A stretch of 64,000 nucleotides of DNA from Dromiciops gliroides (lineage: Eukaryota; Chordata; Mammalia; Microbiotheria; Microbiotheriidae): contig NC_057867.1 in assembly GCF_019393635.1 (NCBI RefSeq), positions 64,173,492 through 64,237,491 of the forward strand, in the 5' to 3' direction. Positions 12,261 through 24,797 of this stretch are shown here, piece after piece. The notes beneath the pieces are model-generated. The model searched no databases. It was not told the DNA's origin and saw only the letters and a program-made list of their open reading frames with translations. How positions within the stretch are numbered: the stretch's first letter is position 1; every line of letters starts with the position of its first letter. Both the position numbers and the translations under genes were made by a program.

Positions 12261-12686
12261 TTTGCTCATATGTCTCTGCTGACTACAAGATCCATGTGGT
12301 TTGCCTGTTACGCCTTCCGCTTCTCTAGGGACTATACCCCTGGTCAGCCAATACACTGAGCTGTGTAGATAAATCTTCCACTGAGCCAGACCTCTAGTAA
12401 GCTCTGGCTTCCAAAGACATCGAAATGGGGATCCATTAAAGTATAGAGCACTGGACCTGGAGTCAGGAGGAGGACTTGAGTTCAAATTCTTCCTCAGACA
12501 CTTCCTATCTGTGTGATGCTGGGCAAGTCAGTAAACTTCTGTCTGTTTCAGTTTCCTCATCTGTAAAATGTGATGATAACATAACCTTAACTCCTGGATT
12601 TCTGTCATTTTGTGGAAAAGGGGCTTGCATAGTTCTCTGAATCTATGAGCTATGCTGGAGAGGGTTACTCAAAATGGACAGGCTAG

Positions 12687-12867
12687 GGGGCAGCTAGGTG
12701 GCACAGTGGATAGAGCACCGGCCCTTGAGTCAGGAGGACCTGAGTTCAAATCCGGCCTCAGACACTTAACACTTACTAGCTGTGTGACCCTGGGCAAGTC
12801 ACTTAACTCCAATTGCCTCACTAAAAAAAAACAAAAAAAAAACAAAAAACAAAAAAAAAACAAAAAC
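12687..12867 (+). repeat. WSINE1-like SINE (copy A of a stacked pair)
   Basis: This is a full-length copy of the CTCACT-tail type, ending in a long A/C-rich tail. The target word aaaatggacaggctag occurs just before it (12671-12686) and just after it (12868-12883). Confidence 0.92.
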
Positions 12868-12883
12868 AAAATGGACAGGCTAG

Positions 12884-13030
12884 GGGGCAGCTAGGTGGTG
12901 CAGTGAATAAAGCAGTGGCCCTGGATTCAGGAAGACCTGGGTTCAAATCTGGCCTCAGACACTTGACACTAACTAGCTGTGTGACCCTGGGCAAGTCACT
13001 TAACCCTCATTGCCCCACAAAAACAAAACA
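12884..13030 (+). repeat. WSINE1-like SINE (copy B of a stacked pair)
   Basis: This copy is of the other tail type ('ccctcattgccccacaaaa'). The same target word precedes it (12868-12883) and nearly the same word follows (about 13031-13046). The two SINEs therefore inserted one after the other at one target site. Confidence 0.92.
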
Positions 13031-13348
13031 AAACATGGACAGGCTATAGTGGAAGGAAGTAGCAAACCACTCTAGTACCTTTACCAAGTAAACCCCAAGT
13101 ATTCAAACACTACAAGAGATGACAATGAAGGATGAACCCCTCAGGTTAGAAGGGTCTGGTGTGCTATGGTCCATGGGGTCACAATGAGTCAGACACAGCT
13201 GAACGATGGAACAACAACCTAACCTCCCTCCCAGGGTGGTTGTGCTGTGCTAGCGATAAATCTTATGATCCTTCCCTGATACCCAAGCTGGTCCCACAAG
13301 GAGTCTGCTCCTTGCCTCAGATAGCCTAGCTTTGGGTGGGGGTGGGGA

Positions 13349-13400
13349 GATATGATTGTTGTTGTTGTTGCTGCTGTTATTGTTGTTATTGTTATTATTT
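13349..13400. repeat. (TTG)n/(TTA)n microsatellite
   Basis: Imperfect trinucleotide run of TTG changing to TGC and TTA units. Confidence 0.9.
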
Positions 13401-15634
13401 TACCATGAAGAATACTTAGAAAATGCAGCCCAGAGTTATTCCCTGTCCATTGGCAATCTGTTCCTCAGCTCTCCTACTGACAGTTGTTTGGAGTAGAGCT
13501 AATTAAAGGCTGAGACAGAATCAGTAGTGAACTTTTATGCCAGACGGCACCAAAACAACATGGCCTGTGACTCAAAATGCCAGGCAAACATGGGAGAGAG
13601 TCCCAGTCCCAATCCCCTAAAGCCATCCAGCTGGTCTGTAGGGACTCAGACAGCCTAGAGGCTTCTGGGAGAGAACATTCATAGCAACTCCCAGACTGTG
13701 CTCAGAAAGGGGGCTCCTATAGTTGGGAATGAAGGGACATACCACTTTAGGGCGTTGCAAGGAATTATGGTTATGTATATAGATAGTGCGCCATCCTCCT
13801 AGGAGAATCTGGGACTTCTAAACAAAGACTGATGCTATTCCCAATTCACACTCAAAACTCAGAGGATGCCCCTTCTCCAGGGTGGACACTGCTCTGCTTT
13901 TGAGGCAGGATGGAAAAGCATGGAGAGTGGGATCATAGCCAAGGCACCAATAGCACAGGATGCCTCAAATCTCCTTGAATGCTAGGCATGGTCAGCATTA
14001 TTTGAAATTTGTTCCTCATATGGCACAAGCTCAGCAAAGAAACCCTATTGTCCTCAAAGAGACAAGCAAGACAGTTGCTCAATTCTAGACCTGGAGGCTG
14101 AAGGTGTCAAGCACCTCTGTGATTGGCTAAGCAATGCACATGATCTTCCCTGGCTCCTTCCACATCTCTTGGAGATTCTTCCACTGATATTAGCTACAGA
14201 GCATGAGGTGAAGCCATCCTGGAGCTTAATTTCATCTGGTCCCCAGCACTTAGCACAATGCTTGGCACAGGACAAGCACTTAATAAAAGGTTGCTGACTG
14301 ACTGACCATGGCTATAAGACAGGGATCTTCTTTTAGGAAAACATATGTTTTTCCTCTGTTAAATGGTATGTGACTCCCCAAAATTCAAAAGAAGGAAGTT
14401 AGTATTTTTTCCATTGAAAAGAAAAAATGGCCAGAAAACCTCTTTGGCAAACAGGGAAGCTGCTTCTGCCTCTTTACTGATCTTTCTTGCTTCTGTCCGT
14501 TAACTGGCCATGATGTAGAACCAAAGGATGTGTTTGTAGTAGGTGTTGTTCTATTTCTTGGATGGCATTTTCTGCCCTCTTTCCTTATTTTCAAAAGCGT
14601 ATGGGGTTTATGTTTCATAGTTCTCGTAAAAAAACAAAACTAGCTTGCTTTCCATTTATATGTCTTGAGATTGCTTGTTTTTTCCCTGTGACTCAATGGC
14701 CCTTGACAGAAAAAAGCCCCCTAAATACCCTATAGACACACAGAGAAAACACAGCTCCAAATCCTAAGTCGAGCCATCTTCCCTTTCTAGAATTTATTTT
14801 CGAATCCACTGACTTGTCACTAATTGGATGACCTTGGGCAATTTCAGGCAATCTGGGCACCAGAGTCCTCTTTCAGTTCAACAAATAAGCACTGGGGTCC
14901 TACTAGGTGCTAGGAGCAGATGTTGGACTAAATGACCTCTGATGGTCAGCTCTAACATTCAAGCTACTGAACTAGGGCTCTTGCTTCAATCGGCTCACTT
15001 GCCTCTCAGCACTTGCCCCTGGGGCTGGAGTCTATAGCAACAGAGAACACCTTGCTTTTTGTCAAGAATCTTGCTCCCCCCTCTCCTTTTCCTTTCCCTT
15101 TCTGACCCACAAAGCACATTCTGATGAGCTTCCCCCCTTCCCACCCCCACTGCTGTCCCCCAAGCCCAGCCTCCAGAATGAATGTCAAGGACAAAGCTTG
15201 ATTTCAGAATTGATTCCCTAATAAAAAGACGGGACTGGTCGTGCTAGAGTAAGCACTTTCTGTAAGTGTACGGGGCTGGAATAGAGATTGGCTGAGGGGC
15301 GGGGTGATGGAGGAGCTGTCTGGCACTTATCTGCCCAGAAATTAAGAGAGGAACTATGAAGAAAGCCAATGTCCAGGAAGGAGGGCACCAAACCTTTCCC
15401 CAACCTGGTTCTAGTCTCCAGCTCAGTACATTTCCCTCAAAGCCTAAAGAAAAGGGTGAATTCTATTGGGCAATGACATCCTAGGTAGCCCAGCCAATAT
15501 ATTCAGTATGGCCACCTATCCAGCCTCTGAAGAGAATACAAAAGTCCCCCTTCAAGGTTTCAAACAGACACAATTATCCAGAGACTGTCAATCTCTTAAG
15601 ATGATTAGAAGTAAAGGAAAGAGGACTGGAATTA

Positions 15635-15800
15635 TGGTCAATGGACCTGGAATTCTTAGTCCGTCCTGGGCACTTTTTGCCTGTGTGACCTTGAGCAAGT
15701 CATGTTCCCTCTCTATGCCTGGGTTGCCTCATCTGTCAAAAACAAGAGGCTTGAACTTGATATTTAAGGTCTCTTCCTGTTTTAAAACTTTGATCTTAAG
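15635..15800 (+). repeat. MIR-type SINE
   Basis: 'gcctgtgtgaccttgagcaa', 'ttgcctcatctgtcaaaa' and 'ttaaggtctcttcctg' follow MIR order on the plus strand. Confidence 0.7.
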
Positions 15801-16289
15801 ATCACGTTAGAGCAAGAGGAATAACTCACGTTAGAGCAGCAGGGTAGACACCAAGATCTTAAAATGAAGGGTAGTTAAATAGTGAACCAAATGACCTCTT
15901 GAACTCATGAAACCTGTAGCCTGAAAGAGTTTTAAGAATAGACAAATTGTCATTTGAGCCTCTTTGGGCACAGTCCTGCCAGAAGCCTCTGAAGTGTCCT
16001 TCCATCTTTTAAAAGCCTCTTCTTCCTCCATTGATGGATTGTTAGAAGAAGGGCTAAGGAATAGTAAGGCATCCTTCCCTTCCCCTCATATAGCACCAGT
16101 TTGCCACAGAGAAACCTCCATTCAGCACCCAAGATATACTGGTCACAGGCAGCCCTTGAAGTGTGGCAGAAGGGCACAAAGCTAATCTGGTTCCTCTCCT
16201 CTCTCACTGGGAGAGCTTGTCAACCAGTGGAGGATTGGGTGGGTGCAGGAATGGGAGAGAAGCCATGCTGATGCAAGGGTAGAAAGGGT

Positions 16290-17700
16290 GTGGTGAGTAG
16301 TAGAAAAGGGATTTTGGAGGTCATAAGGCCCTAGCCTCCTCCTCCCACCCCAATTCAAGAATGCCCACAACAACATCACTTCGAGGTAGTGATTCAGCCT
16401 CTACTTGAACACCTCCAGTGATATTGAGCTCATTACTGCCCAAGGGAACCCAGTCCCATTTCTGAACAGAGCCACATGTTAAATTCTTTACATTGAATTG
16501 AAATCTGCTTCCTATTTGGGCCTAGTTCAGACTTCGTGAGCTATACTCAACACATATATTTCCTTTTTTCCCATGGCAAATCTTTAGATATTTGAAAGCA
16601 GCTGTTGGGGCAGCTAGGTGGTGCTGCAGTGGATAAAGCACTGGCCTTGGATTCAGGAGGATCTGAGTTCAAATCCAGACTCAGACACTCGACACTTACT
16701 AGCTGTGTGACCCTGAGAAAGTCACTTAACCCTCATTGCCCCGCAAAAAAAAAAAAACAGTTATCATGGCCCCTCATTATCCCCTTCCCCAAGTCTTTTC
16801 TTCTCCTGGTTAACCTTCCTTAGTTCCTTCAGCACTTCTTCATCTGGCATGGCAGCCCAGCCCTGAACACACTTATCAGTGCTTCTCTGCACATGTGGTA
16901 ACCAGAAGTAAGCCCAATCCTTCAGATAATATTGGACAAGTGCAGAGTACTGGAGGACTATTATCTTCCCTGTCTGTTAATGCAGCCTGAGATTGCATTA
17001 ACTTTTGGGGCTGCCACGTCATGCTATTGATTCCTACTGAGCTTGCAGTCCACTAAAAATCCCAGGGTTCTTTGTCTTTTCCAAGTGAAGTGGTGCTGAG
17101 CCACACGTCCTCCATCCTGTATTGGTGCAATGTATTTGTGGACACAAATGTAAGACTTCATCTTCATTAAAGTGGGTTTTTTTTTTTGGTTTGTCTATCA
17201 CTCTAGTCTGCTGATAAATATTGGAATCTTGATTGTTATCCCTCCCAGCTTCATGTCATGTCTTCTTATGACTCTGGTTTCCATGCCCTCCATGTCTTTG
17301 TCCAAGTTATTCATGAAACTGTTGAAGCAGATAGGACCAAGGACAGAGCCACACTGTACAATTAGAGACTTCTTTCCAGGGTGGTAGCAATCCATTGATC
17401 ACCACTCATAGCTAGTTGTTGCTCCTCAGCTAGCACCTAACCCATCTAACTCCACTATAATCTAGCTCCAGCTTCTCCATTTGTTCACAGGGATATGAGG
17501 GACTGCCTTGTGGAAATCAAGATACACCATGTTTATGACATCACTATAGATTTACCTGTCTAGTAATTGTGTTAAGGAAATGTGGCTGTTAGTATGACTT
17601 GGTCTTAGTGAATCTATATTGGCCACTAGCATCTCTGCTTTCCTAAGGGCCCACAATCCATTTGGTTAACAACCTATAATTAGAATTTGTCAGGGACTGG
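16290..17700 (-). repeat. CR1/L3-related LINE region
   Basis: The left end matches the inverted CR1/L3 3' region ('cttgaacacctccagtgat', 'attactgcccaagggaaccc'). The rest (about 16760-17700) belongs to the same longer repeat that recurs at about 29030-29560: both have a 'tggtaaccagaagta/ttagaattgaaaac' type block followed by 'aagttattcatgaaactg' or equivalent text. A WSINE1-like copy interrupts it. The family name is inferred. Confidence 0.55.
16607..16756 (+). repeat. WSINE1-like SINE, CCCCGC-tail type
   Basis: Complete copy with head 'ggggcagctaggtggtgctg', 'actagctgtgtgaccctgag' and a poly(A) tail. It sits inside the CR1/L3-related repeat. The target duplication is not clear. Confidence 0.9.
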
Positions 17701-18275
17701 AGAAAAAGGTTAATTTAGTGAATTCTAAAATTCATGTTTTTCCCCTTTTTGGACATGGATTGGGAAATTTGCCTGTTTCTAATCTTCTGGCCTCTGACCC
17801 ATTCTCCGGGATTTATCAAAGATGACTGACACTGGTCATGAAATGATGAGACCTGCAAATTGCTTGAGTTCCCTGAGATGCAATGTACCTGGGATAGAAC
17901 CAAAACTAGCTACTCCCTTGCTACCTCCTTGCCTCTCTTGGGATTCTATCCCCACTTAACCAAACTTATTCTACCCATTCTGAACTGAAAGTCATTCTGC
18001 TAAACAGAGAAAATGGAAGCAACATCCTACCTTCTCTCTGTCATCCATTCATCCTTTGTGTATTTCCCAAAACATGACTGGCATATGCTGGGGATTCACA
18101 CTCCTGCTCACCAGTGCGGTGGTTTCTCCCTTTGTCCCATCCCTCCCTCCCTCCTAGCTGCCAAGAAACACACCAGTCAAGACCTGGATTGATGACCCCA
18201 GTGAATAGAACACAGCCTCATCCAATGCCAGCAGGCTGCATGCTGCCCACTCCTGGTCCCAATGCAGCTCACTCA

Positions 18276-18596
<321 letters not shown>

Positions 18597-18639
18597 TCAC
18601 CAGTTCTCCCTGGGGAGAGAGGGGCCAGTACCCATTTAA

Positions 18640-18930
18640 AAGAAAGTCATCTAAGCCACAGAGCATCTCAAAAGTCCTATCATCTAACCTTCTACCCAGG
18701 CTAGGATGCCCTCTCCAAACAAATGGCCATCCAGCCATTGCTCAAACACTGAGTGCCAGGAAGTTGGTCATTTCCTGAGAGAGCATGGATTATTTCTGGG
18801 CAGTTTTCAATGTTAGAAAGTTCTTCCTGTCATCAGGTAAGTCTGCCTCCCTGTGGTCACAGTTCTCCCCGTGAGGCCCCAGAGAAAAGTGATAGGAGAA
18901 GAAATTCTGAGCTCAAAGGTATCTTAGAGG
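18640..18930 (-). repeat. CR1/L3-type LINE 3' end
   Basis: 'tctaaccttctacccaggc', 'gttagaaagttcttcctgt' and 'aggtaagtctgcctccctg' match the inverted CR1/L3 3' region. Confidence 0.55.
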
Positions 18931-18977
18931 GCTAAGCTAACTCTTTCATTTTATAAAGGAAACTAATTCCTCTGTGT

Positions 18978-19022
18978 GGGGGGGGGGGGTATGTGGGTGT
19001 GGGGGGGGTGTGTAGGGGAGGT
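18978..19022 (+). repeat. G-rich run, possible G-quadruplex
   Basis: Several runs of 3-12 G separated by short T/A-containing spacers. This fits the G-quadruplex pattern on the plus strand, which is the template strand for GABRA3. Confidence 0.7.
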
Positions 19023-19179
19023 TTATGGTTTGCAGTAGGTCCCATAGGTATAGTGCCCAAATTGGGACTAGAAGCCATTTCTCCCCAGTCCCAGTCTTCT
19101 GCCTTTTCCATTCCCACACCCTACCACTCTGCTCCCTGCTGCATGGGACAGGTAACTGGCATATTTGTGCCCCTCCCCC

Positions 19180-19600
19180 TGCTAAGAAGTCTTCTCTTTT
19201 CTAAGAAGGCTCAGCATCCCCAGAGCTCCGTGATCTGCTCTTCATATGGCAGAGTGTCCTGGTCCCCCTCCCCTGGACACGTGTCAGCTTCAGGAACTCA
19301 CCATCCTGCCGCACATGTGGTATGACCAAAGCAGAAAGTCACGGAGCTGTCACCTCCCACATGCTGGGGTGCTCCTTCCATCTTACCTTGGCCCAGACCT
19401 GCAGGACCTTGGTTGGCAGCCATGGGACACTGTTGGCTCATGTTGACCTTGTGATATTTTTCATATGAATTGCTGTCATATAATCTATCCCTGTCCCTCA
19501 ACTCCTGTACTTATGCAACTAGTTTGGTTTTTTTTTTAACCCAAGTGAAATTTCATCTTGTTAGTTTGAGCCAAGCACGCTATCACATTGGGTCTCTGGT
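19180..19600 (-). repeat. CR1/L3-related repeat fragment
   Basis: The block 'ttttttttaacccaagtgaa' plus 'atttcatcttgttagttt' recurs almost word for word near 29275-29325, so both belong to the longer repeat seen at 16290-17700. Confidence 0.5.
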
Positions 19601-19829
19601 GGATGGCAAGTCCCATATGGGTCATTGGCATGGAGCCAGTGTTAGCCAAGGCAGGAGGCCAGGATCAAGGGAGAGCAGAGGACAGCAGAGACCATCTCCA
19701 GAGGCACCGACTTTGACTCTCAGTGCCATGTTTTAGGAAAGCCATTGATAAGCCAGAGAGCATGCAGAAGAGAGAAGTAAGGCTAGAAACAAGGGCCAGA
19801 GATGGTGTCATGCAAGGAGCAGTTGAAGG

Positions 19830-20230
19830 AATCGGGGAAATTGACTCTGGAGAAGGAAATCCTCAAGAGGTCCACACAAGCCATCTTCAGAGATTTTCAA
19901 TATGAAAGAGGAATTAGATTTGTTTCACTTAGACCCAAATGGCAGGACCAGGAATAGTGGATGACCTTGGACAAGTCACTTCATCTTTCTGGGCCTCAGT
20001 CTTTTTGGCTGTAAAATGAGGTTGGGCTAGAGGACCTGCCTGACTTTATACTGGGGACCCTAACATAGAGCCAAATATATCAACAACGTATGGACAAGCT
20101 CTCTAAGAGTTAGAGTTAGCCAAAAGTGGAAGGGGTTTTCCACCAAGGGAAGTGCTGAAGCAGGGGCTGAATGGCCACGTAGAAGGGTGACGTCTATTCA
20201 CATGCAGGTTGAATTAAACAAAAATCCCTT
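19830..20230 (+). repeat. CR1/L3-type LINE 3' end, plus a MIR
   Basis: 'aagaggaattagatttgttt' and 'gggaagtgctgaagcagggg' resemble the sense CR1/L3 3' end. A MIR-like block ('accttggacaagtcacttca', 'ctgtaaaatgaggttgg') sits in the middle at about 19955-20050. Confidence 0.5.
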
Positions 20231-20879
20231 CCAGTGCTGAGATTCTGGGCATATGGACACGGAGACTGATATATGTGGGCATCTATAGATCTTGGAGGCA
20301 ACTGTGGTGCAGTAGAAAAGAACTGGCAAGGGAATCGCGAGGCTCGGGTTCAAGTCTTGACTGTCATTCGCTAGCAAAGGTCTCCTGGCCTCCAATCTGG
20401 TGCTCTTTCCAAAGCCCACTACTAGCCTGAGTTTCCTTATCTGTGAAGTAGGCCTGAATTTCCAAATGGGTAATCGGGATTCAGTGAGAGAATAAAGAAG
20501 CTGCTTTGGAAACTGCCACCACTTGCCATGCAGAAGGGAGGGTTGTTCTCAAAGTAGAGAAATGTGAGTGGGAAGCTGGGAGGGTCAGGGAGTTCAGTAA
20601 TTAGGATAGCACTGAGAATTGTAATGCAGGGCAAACGTTTAGGGATGGAGATGGGGAAGGCATGCTTGGTGGACCAGGAGATGGGGCACTCTGGGGACAG
20701 AGGGAAGGACCAAGAACTAGAACTAAAAGAATCTCGCAGGCCCCAACCTTCCCAGCCAGGAGCTGGTTCTCAGGGGCATTGGAACACCAGCCAGATTAGG
20801 GATGGGGGGGTTGCATAGAACAGGCTCTTCTATTTCCACTGAGGGTTAACAATCCAAGCACTGCCTGTGTACAGCTCCA

Positions 20880-21010
20880 AATTGAGTAGGACGTCATCAA
20901 GGGAGCTGATTAGCAGAGACAAATTTTGAGCCATGACAGGAATCAGCCCAATAAATTAATAATATTGCTAGCGACTAATTAACGCACTAACTGAATTTGT
21001 AGCTTGGCAA
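20880..21010. other. AT-rich unique block, possible conserved noncoding element
   Basis: This stretch is not repeat-like and is dense in homeodomain-type cores: gctgattagc, ataaattaataat, gactaattaacg. This is pattern reading only; cross-species alignment would decide. Confidence 0.3.
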
Positions 21011-21689
21011 GCTAAGATAATGGGCCCAATTGTTCAGCAACCTGCTGCCCACCATAGGCAGACATGGTGTTCTATTTGGAAGGGTGCATTTTGGGGGGGC
21101 CTGTCAGGGAAAGGTCCTGAGTAACCTTCTCTGCTAGGGGCAGGGGATTGGGGGAGAGCTGCCATCTTCAACAAGCCCTCCTGGTTAGCAATCACCTGGA
21201 AAAACAGTAAAGGGTTCTTCCAAAGCACTAGGCTGGGGGCAGCAAAGGACACAGGAGCCTCCCTTGGGGGTGCTCTGCTTCTCCCCTTTGAAACCCAAGA
21301 GATGACATCAGAGCAGCAAAACTCCTAGCCTCTAGAGACACATAGCTATCCACTCTTCAAAAAGGAATGAGATGGGTCTGTGAGGGAGAACATCTTAGCC
21401 ACAAGGCTCTGCCAAGATTACCTGGCCCAACCCCTTCATTTTAGAGATGGGGAAAACTAAAAGACCAAGAGGGGAAAATGATATTTCCAAAGTCAATAGA
21501 AGGTGTTAGTGGGAGAGCCAGAACTGAAGCAAGGTCTGCTGATCCTGTACTTGGGACATTTTCTGGCATTTTGCCTCCCATTGCCAAGGCTGGGCCAGGT
21601 TTTGTATGTCTGTTCACCCTTATTCAAGAGCAATCTCCCAGATAGTCCAAGGATACCTCTTCTTTGCATCCCTGGCAGGCCTGAGCAGA

Positions 21690-23110
21690 GGACTGGATGC
21701 CGTTCACTGAGAGCTCCCTCTTCTGCCTTCACTCTGATGTCTCCCTTTACCATGTCCTCCACCCCATCTCACCTGGAGAGGTGGTGCTTCTCCTTGCCAA
21801 GGCAAACCTCTCTATATGCAAGCAATCCCATTCTAGTCATTCTTCTCCAGGAGATCGACACCTTTATCATTCCCATTCTTTCACCTCTCCCTATTTACTG
21901 GCTGCTTCCCTGATCAGACTTACTCAGGTCTCCTCATTCTCAAAAAAAACCATCACTTCCATCCTCACTATTTATCATCCTTCTCCCTTTCTGGACAACT
22001 CTCTGAGAAAGACATCTACAATCTGTCCAGATTTCCTTTCCTCTCTCCTTTACCCTGTGCAATATGGCTTCCAACCTCATCATTTAGCTGAAACAGCTCT
22101 CTCCAAAGTTAAGGGTAACTTCTTAATTGTCCAATTGAGTGATTTTTTCTCAGTCTTCATCCCTCTTGCCCTCTCTGCAGCCTTTGACACTGTCAATAAC
22201 CATCTTCTCCTTGATTCTCTCTTCTTAGGTTTTCACGATGCCAATCACTCCTCATTCTCCCCCTACCTATCTGACTGCTCTGTCTCGGGCCCTTTAGCTG
22301 GATCTTCATCCAGGTCATGCCCATATTTGTCCAGGTATACCTCAAGACTTCTTCCTCCATACAATTTCACTTCCATACAATCTCATCAGCTCCCGTGGAT
22401 TCAATTGTCATCTCCATGCAAATGATTCTCAGATCAATTTATCCAGCCCAATCCTCTCTCCTGAACTTCAGCCCCTCACGTCCAACTGCCTATTAGACAT
22501 CTCAAACTGGATGTCCCATATCCATCTGAAGCTGACTATTCCCCAAACTGAATTCATTCCATTTTCCTAAAGCCCCCCTCCCTTTCCAAATTCCCCAGTT
22601 ACCCAGGCTCCCAAGCAAGGTAGCATTGTGGACTCCTCTGTCTCTCTCACACCCCATAGCCAATCTGGGAAAGTCTTGTAGACTCTACCTTCACAAAACT
22701 TCCCTCCTCTGACACTTCCACCACCCTGGTGCAGGCCCTCCTCACCTGGATTATTGCAATAGCCTGCTGGTTGGTCTTCCTGCCTCAAGTCTCTCCCAAT
22801 TCCAGTCTGTTCTCCACTAACCAGTCAAATTTATCTTAAAGTGCAGATCTGACCATGTCACACACCCCCATTCAATAAACTCTGGTGACTTCCTATGTAA
22901 CCTTCAGGTTCAAGTAGAAAATCCTCTATTTCATTTTTTTGGTGAGGCAGTTGGGGTTAAGTGACTTGCCCAGGGTCACACAGCTAGTAAGTGTCAAGGG
23001 TCTGCGGCTAGATTTGAATTCAGGATCTCCTGAATCCAGGGCTCATGCTCTATCCACTGCCCCTCCTCTATTTCATTTTTAAAGCCCTTCCTACCTTTCC
23101 AGTCTTCTTT
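21690..23110 (+). repeat. LINE ORF2 fragment, CR1/L2 clade
   Basis: The translation contains ALSAAFDTVNNHLLLDSL, a reverse-transcriptase motif of the CR1/L2 clade (LDLSAAFDTVDH type), preceded by YGFQPHHLAETALSKVKG. Downstream text ('gatgattctcagatcaattt', 'tgtcccatatccatctgaag') continues the RT domain, and later text gives the C-terminal region. Stop codons and shifts show it is decayed. Two minus-strand SINEs inserted in and beside it. Confidence 0.75.
22939..23064 (-). repeat. WSINE1-like SINE, 5' shortened
   Basis: The reverse complement shows the tail, 'gtgaggcag', 'cacacagctagtaagtgtc' and the head ending at 'ccactg'. The first ~15 bp of the consensus head are missing. The duplication cctctatttcattttt flanks it at 22923-22938 and 23065-23080. 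Confidence 0.88.
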
Positions 23111-23172
23111 ACCTTACTTCCCTCCCCAGAACCTGCAATCCATTGACACTGGCCTCCTTCCTGTCCCCTCTT

Positions 23173-23344
23173 CTTCTTCTTCTTCTTCTTCTTCTTTTTT
23201 TTTTTTTAGCGAGGCAATTGGGGTTAAGTGACTTGCCCAGGGTCACACAACTAGTAAGTGTTAAGTGTCTGAGGCCAGATTTGAACTCAGGTACTCCTGA
23301 ATCCAGGGCCGGTGCTCTATCCACTGCGCCATCTAGCTGCCCCC
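23173..23344 (-). repeat. WSINE1-like SINE with (GAA)n tail
   Basis: Complete copy in reverse orientation, with its A-tail expanded to a (TTC)n run on the plus strand. The duplication ctgtcccctctt flanks it at 23161-23172 and 23345-23356. Confidence 0.92.
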
Positions 23345-23457
23345 CTGTCCCCTCTTATGTGACACTCCACCATCTCCTGATTCCATGCATTTTCACTGTC
23401 CCCATGCCTGAAAGTGTGTCTGTCTTTTGCTGGTTGGCTGGTGCACACATGCGCGAT

Positions 23458-23529
23458 CTCTCTCTCTCTCTCCTCTCCTCTCCTCTCCTCTCCTCTCCTC
23501 TCCTCTCCTCTCCTCTCCTCTCCTCTCCT
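23458..23529. repeat. (TCTCC)n microsatellite
   Basis: A short TC run leads into about twelve near-perfect pentamer units. Confidence 0.95.
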
Positions 23530-23875
23530 GGCTTCCCTGATTTCATCCCACTAGAAAAACTAAGAATTTAACTGTTTCTCCTTTTTATTAAAAAGTCTTT
23601 TAATGGTTAGCTATTTAAGAGTTTTACTTAATCGTGGAATGGACTAGCTTTATGAGAAAACTAAAGTTTTCTTGCTGGTGTTTTTGTCTAAAACACAAAA
23701 TCAAAGACACAGTAAGTGATTTTGTAGTAAGCCACGAACTACAGTTAGTGACTCAGAAGAAGGTCTTACCCCTCCTTTGACACGTCTGAGCCAACAGTCA
23801 TTCAAGAGATGAAACCTGGGAATTTCATTTTATGAATAGGGAACTCAGACTTGCTCACTCGTGTTCACTCTTGCT

Positions 23876-23955
23876 CTGTCTCTCTCTCTCTCTCTCTCTG
23901 TCTGTCTCTCTCTCTCTGTCTCTCTCTGTCTCTGTCTCTCTGTCTCTGTCTCCTC
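23876..23955. repeat. (TC)n/(TCTG)n microsatellite
   Basis: Imperfect pyrimidine-rich run with interspersed G. Confidence 0.95.
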
Positions 23956-23989
23956 AATTCTGTCTTCTGACTTGCCTTATTTCCTTCAG

Positions 23990-24250
23990 GTGCCAGCTAG
24001 AATTCCATATTCTCCAAAAAGCCTTTGCCAACCTGCCCTTTAGTGCTAGTGCCTTCCCTCTGAGCTTCTCTTCGATCTATCCTGCCTGTATCTTATTTTT
24101 ACATAGTTGCTTGGCTATTGTCTCCCCTGGCCGTTAGGCATGAGTTCCCTGGGAGCAGGCACTGTATTTTGTCTTCCTCTGTATCCCCAGTGCTTATCAC
24201 AGTGTCTGACACACAGTAGGAACTTAATAAATGCTTGTTTACTTGTACTG
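23990..24250 (+). repeat. L2-type LINE 3' end
   Basis: 'gagttccctgggagcaggca', 'tgtatccccagtgctta' and 'taggaacttaataaatgctt' are the standard L2 3' end. Confidence 0.8.
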
Positions 24251-24299
24251 ACCCAAGAAACACTTATTAATTGGCAACAGGGTTAAGCGATTGGTTCCT

Positions 24300-24470
24300 T
24301 GGTAGCATGTGGAGGCCACACAAATGCAAACACTGAATTAGGAATCAGGAGACCTCTGTTCAAGCCCTAGGTCTTTCATGGACTAGGCATGTGACCTAGA
24401 GCAAGTCACTTCTTTTCTTTAGGCCTTAGTTCCCACATCTATAAAAAGAAGGAAGTGAACTACCCCCCCA
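24300..24470 (+). repeat. MIR-type SINE
   Basis: 'attaggaatcaggagacctc', 'gcatgtgacctagagcaagt' and 'cacatctataaaaag' follow MIR order. Confidence 0.7.
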
Positions 24471-24797
24471 AGTCTAAAACCCCTGCCCCTATGACCTTTG
24501 TGCTTATTTGGTGGGACTGTCCAACCACCCTCCTTGGAAGGGACACCCAAAATGCTCCCTCTCTGAAATGGGTCATCCATCAGACTGGATTGGAAGGAAT
24601 AGAATCCTGAATGGGCTCTATTGCAGCCTAAATAATTGGGGAGCCTGAGGCTGCATATACAGAAAGAGCAGTCTCAGAGTTGAAGACCCCCCCAGTGCAT
24701 GGGTTATGCTCTTTACTATAACTGCTTTGCCTAGGGGCCATGCCTGAGAGCACAGTGCCCTCCACAGGGAATACTTCCACTCTTGTTCAACACTCAC

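Larger units (their letters stand above)
12437..13225 (+). repeat. MAR1-type SINE split by two later SINEs
   Basis: The 5' part (12437-12600) has 'gagcactggacctggagtca' and 'tttcctcatctgtaaaatg'. The 3' part (about 13047-13225) has 'gtagcaaaccactctagta', 'ccatggggtcacaatgagtc' and 'agacacagctgaac', the typical MAR1 end. Two WSINE1-like copies lie between them. Confidence 0.65.

Noticed and set aside
12652-12894. Repeated protein-like text such as SCVTLGKSLN in several open frames
   Set aside because: These are translations of the WSINE1-like SINE in one frame, not genes.
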